Assembly (NCBI GenBank): GCA_016124895.1
Contig: WGMU01000163.1
Coordinates: 1-33,315 of the forward strand
Length of the DNA stretch: 33,315 nucleotides
DNA from: a bacterium
GTDB taxonomy: Bacteria > Planctomycetota > Planctomycetia > Planctomycetales > Planctomycetaceae
Direction: 5' to 3'
A program made the position numbers and the translations under genes. Positions within the stretch are counted from its first letter, which is position 1; each line of letters opens with the position of its first letter. The notes below the pieces were generated by a model, which saw only the letters and a list, made by a program, of their open reading frames with translations, had not been told where the DNA came from and searched no databases. Below, in pieces: positions 16,049-24,169 of this stretch.

Positions 16049-17602
16049 ATGACTGTCCGCACTCGATTCGCCCCCAGCCCGACCGGTTACATGCACATCG
16101 GCGGGATGCGCACCGCTCTGTTCAACTGGCTGTATGCCCGCAGGTACGGCGGGCAGTTCATCCTGAGGATCGACGACACCGACCAGCAGCGCAACATCGA
16201 CGCGGCCCTCGCTCCGATCCTGCAGGCGTTTCGCTGGCTGGGTCTGAATTGGGACGAAGGTCCAGAGGTCGGCGGTCCGTACGGCCCGTACTTCCAGTCG
16301 CAGCGCGGCGATCTGTACCAGGCTGCCGCGGCCCGGTTGCTCGCCGAGGGCAAAGCTTACCGCTGCTTCGATTCCGTCGACGAGGTGCAGGCCGACAAGC
16401 AGCACCTGCGCGATCACAACGAATTGCCGACGGGAATGCGGCGCTCACTGGAACTTTCGGACGCCGAGATTCAGGCACGGCTTGACCGCGGCGATCCGTG
16501 GGTGCTGCGGTTCAAAGTCCCGCACGGCCAGACGATTGCGATCGACGACGAAATCCGTGGACACGTCGAATGGAATTCGTCGCTGATGTTCGATCCGAAC
16601 ATTTCCCGCTCGAACGGCAGCCCGCTGTACAACTTCGCGACGGTCGTCGACGACGCTCAACTGAAAATCACGCACGTCATCCGCGCTGAGGAGCACCTCT
16701 CGAATACGGCGATTCAGGTGCTGCTGTACGAAGCGCTGGGTGAGCCCGTGCCAACGTTCGCGCACATCCCGTTTGTCATGGCTCCGGGTACCAGCAAAAA
16801 GATCTCGAAGCGCGACATCGACAAGTACCGTAAGAGCCCGTCCTTCAAGACGCTGTTCGATCTTTCCAGCCGCGTGCTGCCACGGTTCGGCGTCGACGAG
16901 GAGCAGGTCAACCCGGTTGCTGTCGAGTTTTACGAACAGACGGGCTTCCTGCAGGCTGGCCTGCTGAACTCGCTGGGCCGGACTGGCTGGTCGTTTGACG
17001 AAACGACCGAGTTCATGTCGCTCGGTTTTCTGATCGAACACTTCTCGCTGGACCGCGTCGTCAAGAGCGCCGCCGCGTTCGATCCCGAGAAGCTGATGAG
17101 CTATCAGGCTCACTGGATGAACGAACTGTCGCTCGCAGACCGCTCCGCCGGCTGTCTGAAGGTCCTGCAGCGTGCCGGCCTGCTGTCCGCCAAGCCGACC
17201 GACGCCAGCCGCCAGCACGTCACCGCCGTCGTCGCCGCCCTCGCCGACCGGATCAAAGTCTTCACCGACATCCTGACGTACGAGTACTTCTTCCGCGACG
17301 AGATCGAGTACTCCGAAAAAGACTTCCAGAAGCGCGTCGCCAAAGACGGCGTCCCGGAACTGCTCGCCGAGTTCCGCACCGTGCTGGCCGGGACCGACGA
17401 CTGGTCGGCCGAGCGACTGGAGACCGAGCTGCTGAGCTTCGTCGAAACCCGCGGCCTCGGCGCCGGTCTCCTGATCCACGCCCTCCGGATAGCCGTCACC
17501 GGCTCCCCTACCGGTCCCGGCCTCTACGACTGCCTGGTCATCGTCGGCAAGGAAACGGTGCTGCGACGAATTGGCGTGGTCATCGAACGCGCTGCCGAGT
17601 AG
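16049..17602 (+). CDS. gltX: glutamyl-tRNA synthetase
   Basis: 517 residues. The class I signature is 'RFAPSPTGYMHIGGMRTALFNWLYAR' split over residues 6-31, with HIGG at 16-19. The second signature, KISKR, is at 251-255. Other GluRS landmarks are 'LRIDDTDQQRN', 'YQAAAARLLAEGKAYRCF', 'SPLYNFATVVDDAQLKITHVIRAEEHLSNTAIQ' and the all-helical C-terminal anticodon-binding domain. It charges tRNA-Glu, and in lineages lacking GlnRS also tRNA-Gln. No CxC...HxC zinc site is seen: only one Cys is present near 'YRCFDS', which is normal for many GluRS. The catalytic loop 'IRAEEH' has Ala where many have Gly. The start codon at 16049 has only a weak GAAG upstream. The gene stands as a single transcription unit before a long non-coding stretch. 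Confidence 0.95.
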   Translation: MTVRTRFAPSPTGYMHIGGMRTALFNWLYARRYGGQFILRIDDTDQQRNIDAALAPILQAFRWLGLNWDEGPEVGGPYGPYFQSQRGDLYQAAAARLLAEGKAYRCFDSVDEVQADKQHLRDHNELPTGMRRSLELSDAEIQARLDRGDPWVLRFKVPHGQTIAIDDEIRGHVEWNSSLMFDPNISRSNGSPLYNFATVVDDAQLKITHVIRAEEHLSNTAIQVLLYEALGEPVPTFAHIPFVMAPGTSKKISKRDIDKYRKSPSFKTLFDLSSRVLPRFGVDEEQVNPVAVEFYEQTGFLQAGLLNSLGRTGWSFDETTEFMSLGFLIEHFSLDRVVKSAAAFDPEKLMSYQAHWMNELSLADRSAGCLKVLQRAGLLSAKPTDASRQHVTAVVAALADRIKVFTDILTYEYFFRDEIEYSEKDFQKRVAKDGVPELLAEFRTVLAGTDDWSAERLETELLSFVETRGLGAGLLIHALRIAVTGSPTGPGLYDCLVIVGKETVLRRIGVVIERAAE

Positions 17603-17626
17603 GCCAGTGAGTGCGTGAACGCCGCA

Positions 17627-17724
17627 TGTGCCTGTAAATGCCCGGAATCAAACAGGATTCCGGACAGAACCCGCCGCCACTGTGGTTTCCCCAAGTTACT
17701 GTTCAAAATGCCCGAAGTAGCACA
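17627..17724 (+). ncRNA. cobalamin-riboswitch-like RNA element (orphan)
   Basis: In order on the plus strand this stretch shows GTGCC (17627-17631), then the perfect hairpin CCGGAATC-AAACAG-GATTCCGG (17642-17663). CCCGCCGCCACTGT (17669-17682) follows, close to the conserved CCCGC-x-ACTGT core of cobalamin aptamers. Next comes GCCCGAAG (17710-17717), the wording of the B12-box loop in the E. coli btuB leader. GCAC (17719-17722) can pair back with the first block. The order of elements matches the aptamer, but several segments are shorter or degenerate. No gene follows on this strand before the terminator at 17867-17902. This was recognised by eye, without a covariance-model score. Confidence 0.35.
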
Positions 17725-17779
17725 GAGATCATTTGCTGTTGAATGGGGAAGGGGATCAGAACTCAGGCTTCAGGGCTGA

Positions 17780-17844
17780 CGCTGCAGAGAACTCTGAGGT
17801 CGTAAGCTCAGACGCAGCGGCACGCCCATCGCTCTGCGGGGCGT
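17780..17844 (+). ncRNA. two stable hairpins in the non-coding stretch after gltX
   Basis: Hairpin A: CGCTGC (17780-17785) pairs with GCAGCG (17814-17819) and encloses CTGAG/CTCAG (17794-17798 with 17807-17811). Hairpin B: ACGCCC (17822-17827) pairs with GGGCGT (17839-17844). They lie between the riboswitch-like element and the terminator. No convincing ORF exists here; the longest ATG frame, from 17708, is 23 codons without a ribosome-binding site. A structured small RNA is possible, and so is a degraded gene. Confidence 0.25.
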
Positions 17845-17866
17845 AGTCACAGAACATTTCACGAAA

Positions 17867-17902
17867 AACACCTCAGCCATGTTGTTTGGTGGCTGAGGTG
17901 TT
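17867..17902 (-). terminator. strong intrinsic terminator
   Basis: Perfect 13-bp stem: AACACCTCAGCCA (17867-17879) and TGGCTGAGGTGTT (17890-17902), with a 10-base loop. On the minus strand the stem is followed by TTTTT, which suits the TPR-protein gene ending at 17961. On the plus strand it is followed by CTTT, so it may also stop transcripts coming from gltX or the RNA elements after it. Confidence 0.85.
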
Positions 17903-17960
17903 CTTTGCAACGGGAGTTGTTTCTATGGCGCCGACTGATACCAGCGCCGACCAATGCCGG

Positions 17961-19544
17961 TCAGTTTTCCGGAACAGTGAGGACTGGAGTCTTTTCAGGA
18001 AGCGGCGGCGCTGATTTCTCCTCGTTCTTTGTCTCAGCAGGTTTCGCCGGCGTTTCGTTGTTGGCAGCCGCCTTTTCCGCCGGTGCTGCTGGCACGTCTT
18101 CCGGTTTCAGTTTTGCAGCCATGATGTTGCGGATCTTCTGAGCGACCTCATCCTTCGGTGCCAGGCTCAGGCATTTGTCGAGTTCGCGGACGGCTTCCTT
18201 CGGATACCCGAGATAGCCGTAGTGCCAGCCCAGCAGGAACCGCAGCGCTGGCTTGTCGGGATTGTCGTCGCGAGCCTTTTCCAGAGCACGAAGCTGCTTC
18301 GTGTAATCGCCAATGTGGGTATACAGCTCACGGTAGTTGCTGCCGATGACGCCCCATTGATCTTCCGGCAGGATTCGCGTCGCGTGCTGGACTGCTCCGG
18401 CGGCCTGATCGTACTTGCCGGTGGCAAACAGAGCCTGGCCCAGCATCAGGACATAAGCACCGTTCATCGGATCATCGACAATCGCGTGCTGCCAGTCCCT
18501 TGCCGCTGCTTCGTACTGACCATCCCGGAATGCCTGCTCGCCCTGGCTGGCGAAGTTGAGCCCGTCCTCCAGCGCTTCCGGCGAAGGTGCCTCGGCCGTC
18601 TGGTCGTCAGCAGGTGACGGAGTCGCCCCGACGGTCTGCTGCACTGGCTGCTGCGCGGCGACGCCAGTCGTCACGACCGGCGTATAAGCGTAATAGCTGC
18701 AGATCGGCTGATAGGCAAACAATGGAGAACCGTAGTAGCCGTATCCGGGATACCCGTACCCATATCCGTAGCCGGGATACCCGTAGCTATAGCCGTAGTA
18801 GCCGGGATACCCATAACCGAAACCGAAGTTCAGGCCATACGACCCGTAGTAACGGGGATAGCTGAAGTAGTTAAGGAACGGCGAGCTGAAGCCAAAGAAG
18901 TAAGACCGGTTCCCCCAACTGTTCAGGTGATTGCGCCAGGTGCTCCCCCACTGTTGCGAATTCCAGCCATGATGGGTCCCGGCTCCGTGGTGGAAGCTGT
19001 TCGAGAGCCCTGAGTTCCCGCTGGAGGAATGTCGGAATGACTGGCTCAGATTCCCTGACGAAAACCGCTGGCCGATTCCGGAATTGTGGCCGGAGTACCC
19101 GGAATGCCGGCCAGAGAAGTGATGCTGCATGAACGAGGACTGTGGCGCGTGCTGGACGCTGCCCGACGGTCCGCGCGAGGACGTTCCGCCCCGAAATCCG
19201 GAACCCGACGAGCGATGACTTCCAGAGAACAGTCCAGTTCCGCTGCCAGGAGCGCTGTGACGTGTCCCGCCGCCGAATGTGCTGCCTCCATTGAAGATGC
19301 CTCCGTGGTGCATGCTGCCTCCAAAGCTGCCGCCACCGTGGTGCATGCTGCCTCCAAAGCTGCCGCCACCGTGGTGCATGCTGCCTCCGAAACTGCCGCC
19401 ACCGTGGTGTCCCCCACCGCCAAAGCTGCCGCCACCTCCGTGGTGTCCCCCACCGCCTCCGCCGTGGTGCTGAGCCAGGGCCGGAGTCGCCATCATCAGG
19501 GACGCCACCACGACCATCATTGTGCTGAAATATCGGAAGGACAT
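17961..19544 (-). CDS. exported Gly/His/Tyr-rich protein with C-terminal TPR domain
   Basis: 527 residues. The start at 19544 (MSFRYFSTMM) has GGAG six bases upstream; the in-frame ATG at 19568 lacks this. A signal peptide ends in 'ATPALA' near residue 24. The mature protein begins with a long Gly/His/Ser-rich region (about 26-190) containing an 11-residue unit, GGGSFGGSMHH, encoded by a 33-bp tandem repeat. A Tyr/Gly/Pro-rich segment follows ('YGYPGYGYGYGYPGYGYYG', about 215-265). The C-terminal third (about 325-470) is a TPR array: 'GEQAFRDGQYEAAARDWQHAIVDDP', 'LGQALFATGKYDQAAGAVQHA', 'LGWHYGYLGYPKEAVRELDKCL'. A Lys/Ala/Pro tail ends it. The His clusters could bind metal ions, and TPRs mediate protein contacts, but no function is established. 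The terminator at 17867 closes the unit. Confidence 0.85.
   Translation of the reverse strand: MSFRYFSTMMVVVASLMMATPALAQHHGGGGGGHHGGGGSFGGGGHHGGGSFGGSMHHGGGSFGGSMHHGGGSFGGSMHHGGIFNGGSTFGGGTRHSAPGSGTGLFSGSHRSSGSGFRGGTSSRGPSGSVQHAPQSSFMQHHFSGRHSGYSGHNSGIGQRFSSGNLSQSFRHSSSGNSGLSNSFHHGAGTHHGWNSQQWGSTWRNHLNSWGNRSYFFGFSSPFLNYFSYPRYYGSYGLNFGFGYGYPGYYGYSYGYPGYGYGYGYPGYGYYGSPLFAYQPICSYYAYTPVVTTGVAAQQPVQQTVGATPSPADDQTAEAPSPEALEDGLNFASQGEQAFRDGQYEAAARDWQHAIVDDPMNGAYVLMLGQALFATGKYDQAAGAVQHATRILPEDQWGVIGSNYRELYTHIGDYTKQLRALEKARDDNPDKPALRFLLGWHYGYLGYPKEAVRELDKCLSLAPKDEVAQKIRNIMAAKLKPEDVPAAPAEKAAANNETPAKPAETKNEEKSAPPLPEKTPVLTVPEN
19303..19434. repeat. 33-bp coding tandem repeat, four units
   Basis: Units at 19303-19335, 19336-19368, 19369-19401 and a diverged one at 19402-19434. 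The first two are identical and the third differs by a couple of bases. Each encodes the 11-residue unit GGGSFGGSMHH of the exported TPR protein (the last unit is variant). The near-identity at DNA level suggests recent slippage or unequal exchange. Confidence 0.9.
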
Positions 19545-19585
19545 GATCCGCTCCTTTCCCATAGACAAGTCATCTGCCTGGTTCT

Positions 19586-19615
19586 CTGGCTATCCGGGTC
19601 AACCGGAGTTGCCAG
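19586..19615 (-). promoter_or_regulatory. leader hairpin upstream of the Gly/His-rich protein gene
   Basis: On the minus strand CTGGC-AAC-TCCGG-TTGAC-CCGGA-TA-GCCAG forms two stacked 5-bp stems with an asymmetric internal loop and a 5-base terminal loop, 41 bases before the ATG. There is no T-run, so it is not a terminator. It may be a cis-acting leader structure. I do not recognise the family. Confidence 0.35.
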
Positions 19616-20015
19616 ATTGCGAGCAGTCATAGACGAAACACCCTGGTGCGTGTCTGCACAAACCCAGCCCACAGTCCTGCATCAGGCACTCACTGTGCTG
19701 CCGACATCGGACGCTCTGACACGCACCAGCACGTGGAGCCACGTTCGAGCGTCGTTCCTCAAGTTTACGTCTGTTGGTCGCTCGTGGTCGAAAGCCATAT
19801 TTCGTAAGCGGCCAGATTACGCATTCCCGCTGCAGACTCGTTCTTCCAGACCGGAAAAGGCGCCTCAGATTCGCGCGGAGATGACATTCGACTTCCTGAC
19901 GAGAGAGCTGTTCAGATTCGCCTCGTCTTTCATTTTGAGCCCGCTGTTTGGACGGAACTCGGCGGTCAGTACACTCGAACTTCGCTTCTGACTCAACCTG
20001 CCGGGAGAGTGGACG
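19616..20015. other. intergenic stretch without a recognisable gene
   Basis: About 400 bp in the divergent region between the TPR-protein gene and the DUF1501 gene. Open frames running through it are extensions of frames antisense to the repeat-rich gene and have no ribosome-binding site or protein-like composition. It presumably carries the two promoters; no convincing -35/-10 pair stood out. Confidence 0.6.
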
Positions 20016-21452
20016 ATGTTGAGGATTCCGGGGACGGGCTCTCGTTTTTGCGATGGGATTTCGCGGCGAAGCTGGCTGCAGATTGGGTCGCTGGGGCTCG
20101 GTGGGCTGGCGCTGCCGGGGATTCTCAGAGCGGAGGCTCAGTCACAGTTCAAACCAGACTCGCAGCGCAATCAGCCGCGGCGGTTGAAGGGGGTTATCAA
20201 TATCCTGCTGCCCGGTGGACCGTCGCACCTGGACATGTACGATTTGAAGCCGCTGGCGCCGTCCGAAATCCGGGGCGAGTTTCAGCCGATCGCGACGAAT
20301 GTGCCCGGCATTGAAATCTGCGAACTGATGCCGCGGCTGGCCGGGATGGCGGACCGGCTGACGCTTATTCGTTCGCTGATGGGCTTTCGCAACGATCACA
20401 ACACTCACTGGTGTTCAACCGGCTGGGAGTCGCATCCGGCCATGCCGTCGTCACCGATCATTGCTGGTTTTCCACCCGGCGACTGGCCGTCGCTGGGAGC
20501 CATCCTCTCGAAGTCGTTCGGCCCGCGCGTGCCGGGCGTTCCTCCATCGGTGGATCTCAGCCCGATCGATGCCGATGCGCGGTTCATTCTGCGGACGGCT
20601 CCAGGGCAACCGGGTTATCTCGGTTCGGCGCACTCCGCGTTTGAAGTCGCTGCCGTTGACCGCAGCAATATCACGCTCAACGGAGCGAGTCTGAACCGGC
20701 TGAGCGATCGCCGGTCGCTGCTTGCCAGCTTCGACCGCTTCCGCCGAAACGCGGACCAGCCCGCGTTCATCGCGGGACTCGACGAGTTCCATAAGCAGGC
20801 CTTCGAAGTACTGACGTCGTCGAAGCTCGCCGACGCACTCGATCTGAACCGCGAGAGTGATTCGATCCGCAGCCGTTACGGGCTCGATCAGGACTTTCCG
20901 AACGAGCGCGAAGGACGGACGTTGCTCGACCAGTTCCTGCTGGCCCGGCGAGTGATCGAAGCCGGCGCCCGCTGTGTGACGCTGTCGTTCACTCGCTGGC
21001 CGTTCGGCCGGATGCTGCAGGGGGACTACAACTGGGACTGGCACAAGGACAACTTCAACGAAGCCCGCGGCGCGCTGCCACTGTTCGACATCGGTGTCTC
21101 GGCGCTGCTGCAGGATCTGATCGACCGCGACCTGATCGACGAAGTCGCCGTCGTTGCCTGGGGCGAGTTCGGCCGCACGCCGAAGATCAATTCGAACGCC
21201 GGACGCGATCACTGGCCGAAAGTCGGCGGAGCTTTGATTGCTGGCGGTGGGATGCACTGCGGCCAGGTCATCGGCTCAACGACCCGCTGGGGCGAGGAAC
21301 CGCTTGACCGCCCGGTCCATTTCCGTGAAGTCTTTGCCTCGCTGTATCAGCGGCTGGGCATCGACGTCAAAACGGCACAGTTCACGGACCTCGCCGGCCG
21401 CCCGCAGTACCTTGTCGGCGACGCTCGACCGATGGTCGAACTGGTCGGGTAA
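20016..21452 (+). CDS. DUF1501 protein with twin-arginine signal
   Basis: 478 residues. The N-terminus has a Tat signal: 'ISRRSWLQIGSLGLGGLALPG', Arg17-Arg18, then a hydrophobic stretch. DUF1501 hallmarks follow: 'INILLPGGPSHLDMYDLKP', 'LPRLAGMADRLTLIRSL'-like text with 'NDHNTHWCSTG', 'VAVVAWGEFGRTPKIN', 'GRDHWPKVGGALIAGGG' and the end 'YLVGDARPMVELVG'. The family has an alkaline-phosphatase/sulfatase-like fold and is massively expanded in Planctomycetes. It usually stands next to a DUF1549/DUF1553 cytochrome-like protein. Here that partner is missing: the neighbours are a TPR protein and an amidotransferase. Export in folded form via Tat is inferred from the signal. The biochemical role of the family is not established. 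GGGAG at 20002-20006 lies a little far from the ATG. Confidence 0.9.
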   Translation: MLRIPGTGSRFCDGISRRSWLQIGSLGLGGLALPGILRAEAQSQFKPDSQRNQPRRLKGVINILLPGGPSHLDMYDLKPLAPSEIRGEFQPIATNVPGIEICELMPRLAGMADRLTLIRSLMGFRNDHNTHWCSTGWESHPAMPSSPIIAGFPPGDWPSLGAILSKSFGPRVPGVPPSVDLSPIDADARFILRTAPGQPGYLGSAHSAFEVAAVDRSNITLNGASLNRLSDRRSLLASFDRFRRNADQPAFIAGLDEFHKQAFEVLTSSKLADALDLNRESDSIRSRYGLDQDFPNEREGRTLLDQFLLARRVIEAGARCVTLSFTRWPFGRMLQGDYNWDWHKDNFNEARGALPLFDIGVSALLQDLIDRDLIDEVAVVAWGEFGRTPKINSNAGRDHWPKVGGALIAGGGMHCGQVIGSTTRWGEEPLDRPVHFREVFASLYQRLGIDVKTAQFTDLAGRPQYLVGDARPMVELVG

Positions 21453-21677
21453 GAAGCTGAATCGTCTCAGTGATTGTGAGTCGCGCTGCACTCGCCCGGC
21501 GACATGTCTGTTTGCTTTGCGGTCAACTCCATTTCCAGCCAGCGCTTCCCTGCGGATACGTCGCCGAAACAGCGCGTGCGTGCCCATCGTCGAGCCGACT
21601 GGAACCGGTTGTCATCGTACCGGGGTTCGGCACCGCGATTATCGAGACCAGCAACGCGGGCGATGGCCGGCGCATGA

Positions 21678-23699
21678 TTATCGACGCAGTTCAGTGTCGA
21701 CTGCTGAAGCAGATGGTTGCTGCGTCGACAGCGGATTGGTCAGGCGAGCGGACCAGATCGGTGCCTCGCACAGGTCGCCGCTGATAAAGATGTGATGCCA
21801 CATCTGTGTCGCAAACACCGACACGAGCCCCATTTCCTCGAAGAATCTTAACGGAGACAGACGAGCCCGCTGGCGGCACACCTTCCACGCCCGATGCACG
21901 CGAGCGGGGTCGAATATGCCGGTCTTTTCAAGTGACTCGCGACTGAGCAACTGCTGGACGATCGGGGAGTCCGGTTGAAAGAGCGTGTCGCCGAATGGAG
22001 CGCGAAACATCTTCTTCGGCTGCCGGGCGACATGACGCGGGAGGAGCCGCTCCGCCATCAACCGCAGAACCCTCTTGTCTCCACGGATGCCGCGCAGCTT
22101 CCAGCGTGGATGCAGGCCGGCAAGGTACGAAATAAGGCCATCGTCCAGAAATGGGTATCGCGTCTCGACCGAATTCGCCATCGCCACACGGTCCGACTTC
22201 TGACTCAACAGCAGTCCTGGCAGAATCGTCTTATAGCCGGCATACAGAGACCGGTTGAGCGGATGCCAGCGTCGCATTCGGTCAAGGTCGAGTTCGAGAT
22301 CCTGAAACGCGATCCAGCCGTCGAAGTCATCGAGCACTTCATCGCGGTAGAACAGGCGGCGAGTCGAGCTGGCGACCCGGTACAGGTCGACTTGAGCCAG
22401 CGGGCCACCGAACACATTCTGGATTCCCGCCCATTCGGACCACGGCACCTGCCTCGCGATCACAGGACGGCAAAGCCACCGTACGAGCGCGCTGGGGCGA
22501 ACTCGTCCGCAGTCGAACAGGTTCAACAGTCGATTGATCTTGAACCAGGGATACCCGCCCATGGCTTCGTCCGAACCTTCGCCGGTCAGTGCGACCTTAT
22601 AGCCCTGATGCCGGACCTCTTCGGCCAGGGCGTAGAGTCCGGCACAGGACGTATCCGTCACGGGACTCTCCGTCGCGGTGACGAGCCAGTGATACCCATC
22701 AAGCAATCGTGTCGTATCGCAGCGGACAATCGTTTGCGGAGATCCGGTGTGCTGCGCGATGACGCGCGCCGGACCCGATTCGTCGTAGAACGGTGAATCG
22801 ATCTGAATAGTGAAGCTGGGAATCGATGTCCCGCGAAGCTGCGTTGCCGTTGCCAGCACGGCGGCGGAATCCACACCTCCGCTGAGATAGCTCACAACGG
22901 GAACGTCTGCGTGCAATCGCCTGTCAACGGCGTCGAAGAAGATCGACTGAAACTCGTCCGCGGCCTGCTGTGCAGTGCGGGGATTGTGTTCGTCGCCGGC
23001 ATCGGGAAAGTCGAGATCCCAGTACGTCCGCTCGTGAATGTCTGCCGGTGAGCGGTCGGAACGGAGTGCAATTTTGAGATAGTGTCCTGGCAGAATCGCA
23101 GAGACACCTTCAAACGGAGTCCGCCGCACCGGCATTCCGAAGAAGCAGAAAATGTGATCGATGCCGCGGACATCGACCCGTGGCTCCACACAGCCGGATG
23201 CCAGCAGTGACTTGATTTCCGATCCGAAAAACAACCGGTCGCCGCGTCGCGCCCAGTACAACGGACAGATGCCGACCCGGTCGCGGGCAAGGATCACTTC
23301 GCGGCGGCGATGATCGTAAAGAACGAAGGCAAACTGGCCGTGCAGATGATCGAAGAACCGCTCGCCATACTCTTCCCACAAATGCACGATGATCTCGGTA
23401 TCGCAGCGAGTTCGGAAGACATGGCCTTTCGCTTCCAGACGACGTCGCTGTTCCGCGTGATCGAACAGTTCGCCGTTGTAGACAACGATGACGGAACCGT
23501 CTTCGTTCGAGAGAGGCTGCTGTCCGTCAGCGAGGTCCACGATACTGAGGCGACGCGAGGCCAGACCGACTCCACCGCCGCGAAAGTAGCCGTGTTCGTC
23601 AGGCCCGCGATGCACAATCGCCAGCGACATCCGTTGCAGCACATCCTGCGAAATATCCGAACCCCCGCAGAGATCAATGACACCGGTAATTCCGCACAT
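21678..23699 (-). CDS. asnB: glutamine-hydrolysing asparagine synthetase-like amidotransferase
   Basis: The start is set at 23699 because Cys must be residue 2 after Met removal (MCGITGVIDL). An upstream in-frame ATG at 23783 would bury the catalytic nucleophile. 673 residues. The N-terminal class II glutaminase domain has Cys 2, 'HRGPDEHG', Arg 50 in 'SRRLSIVDLADGQQPL', 'VYNGELFD' and 'CDTEII'. The C-terminal synthetase domain has the PP-loop SGGVDS (273-278) and 'LTGEGSDEAMGGYPWFK'. All catalytic landmarks are present, so the enzyme should transfer glutamine nitrogen to an acyl-adenylate. Many bacterial paralogues act in exopolysaccharide or peptide modification rather than asparagine synthesis. 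This one stands alone, so either role is possible. Confidence 0.88.
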   Translation of the reverse strand: MCGITGVIDLCGGSDISQDVLQRMSLAIVHRGPDEHGYFRGGGVGLASRRLSIVDLADGQQPLSNEDGSVIVVYNGELFDHAEQRRRLEAKGHVFRTRCDTEIIVHLWEEYGERFFDHLHGQFAFVLYDHRRREVILARDRVGICPLYWARRGDRLFFGSEIKSLLASGCVEPRVDVRGIDHIFCFFGMPVRRTPFEGVSAILPGHYLKIALRSDRSPADIHERTYWDLDFPDAGDEHNPRTAQQAADEFQSIFFDAVDRRLHADVPVVSYLSGGVDSAAVLATATQLRGTSIPSFTIQIDSPFYDESGPARVIAQHTGSPQTIVRCDTTRLLDGYHWLVTATESPVTDTSCAGLYALAEEVRHQGYKVALTGEGSDEAMGGYPWFKINRLLNLFDCGRVRPSALVRWLCRPVIARQVPWSEWAGIQNVFGGPLAQVDLYRVASSTRRLFYRDEVLDDFDGWIAFQDLELDLDRMRRWHPLNRSLYAGYKTILPGLLLSQKSDRVAMANSVETRYPFLDDGLISYLAGLHPRWKLRGIRGDKRVLRLMAERLLPRHVARQPKKMFRAPFGDTLFQPDSPIVQQLLSRESLEKTGIFDPARVHRAWKVCRQRARLSPLRFFEEMGLVSVFATQMWHHIFISGDLCEAPIWSARLTNPLSTQQPSASAVDTELRR

Positions 23700-24169
23700 A
23701 AGGACGTGGCTTTCCTGGGTAATCCACAGGGAGACAGAACGGGCTGTCGATCTTATCGGCAAAATGGCGTCGATGACGGTCATCGAGCTTCTGGCGTTTC
23801 ATTCGACAGGGCGAAACATCGTCTGGCTTGTCTGTCGAGAAAGCCGGAAAAGCGCTGTTGAATCCAGCTTTGGTCCGCGTTTGAAATCCTGTCGCGTGTT
23901 AAATGACTGCTGAATGACGACTTGAGATTGGTAACAGGCTGTCTGGCAGGCTGTTGACCCTGGCTCACGAAACAGGCGACGAGGATTTCAGGTTGGTCGT
24001 CTGCGATCAGGCGACTGGACGGCGGTGTATGGCAGGAAATCTGTCACGCCGCCAGCGGGCTGCTTGTTGCGGTCGAGTGTGCTGCTCGGATTCCGCAGAT
24101 CAATGCCTTTCTGCGGAAGCGGTGCGCGCTGACTGTTAGATTCACACCCTGGATGCAGAGGAATCAACC
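23700..24169. other. divergent intergenic region asnB / peroxidase
   Basis: 470 bp with no credible gene. Short plus-strand frames are antisense continuations of asnB. A direct repeat CAGGCTGT occurs near 23935-23957. It probably carries both promoters. The peroxidase ribosome-binding site GAGGA lies at its right end, seven bases before the ATG. Confidence 0.55.

Noticed and set aside
16445-17479. A long open frame (344 codons) antisense to gltX
   Set aside because: It mirrors the coding frame of a clear GluRS; its composition (Asp/Val/Gly/Gln/Arg) is that of high-GC antisense and no family motif appears.
19303-19434. 33-bp repeats as a CRISPR array
   Set aside because: Units are contiguous with no spacers and encode an in-frame 11-residue protein repeat.
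19086-19991. Open plus-strand frame of 301 codons opposite the Gly/His-rich gene
   Set aside because: It is the reverse of the repeat region (runs of Ala/Val/Ser repeats) and has no ribosome-binding site; the minus-strand gene has a signal peptide and TPRs.
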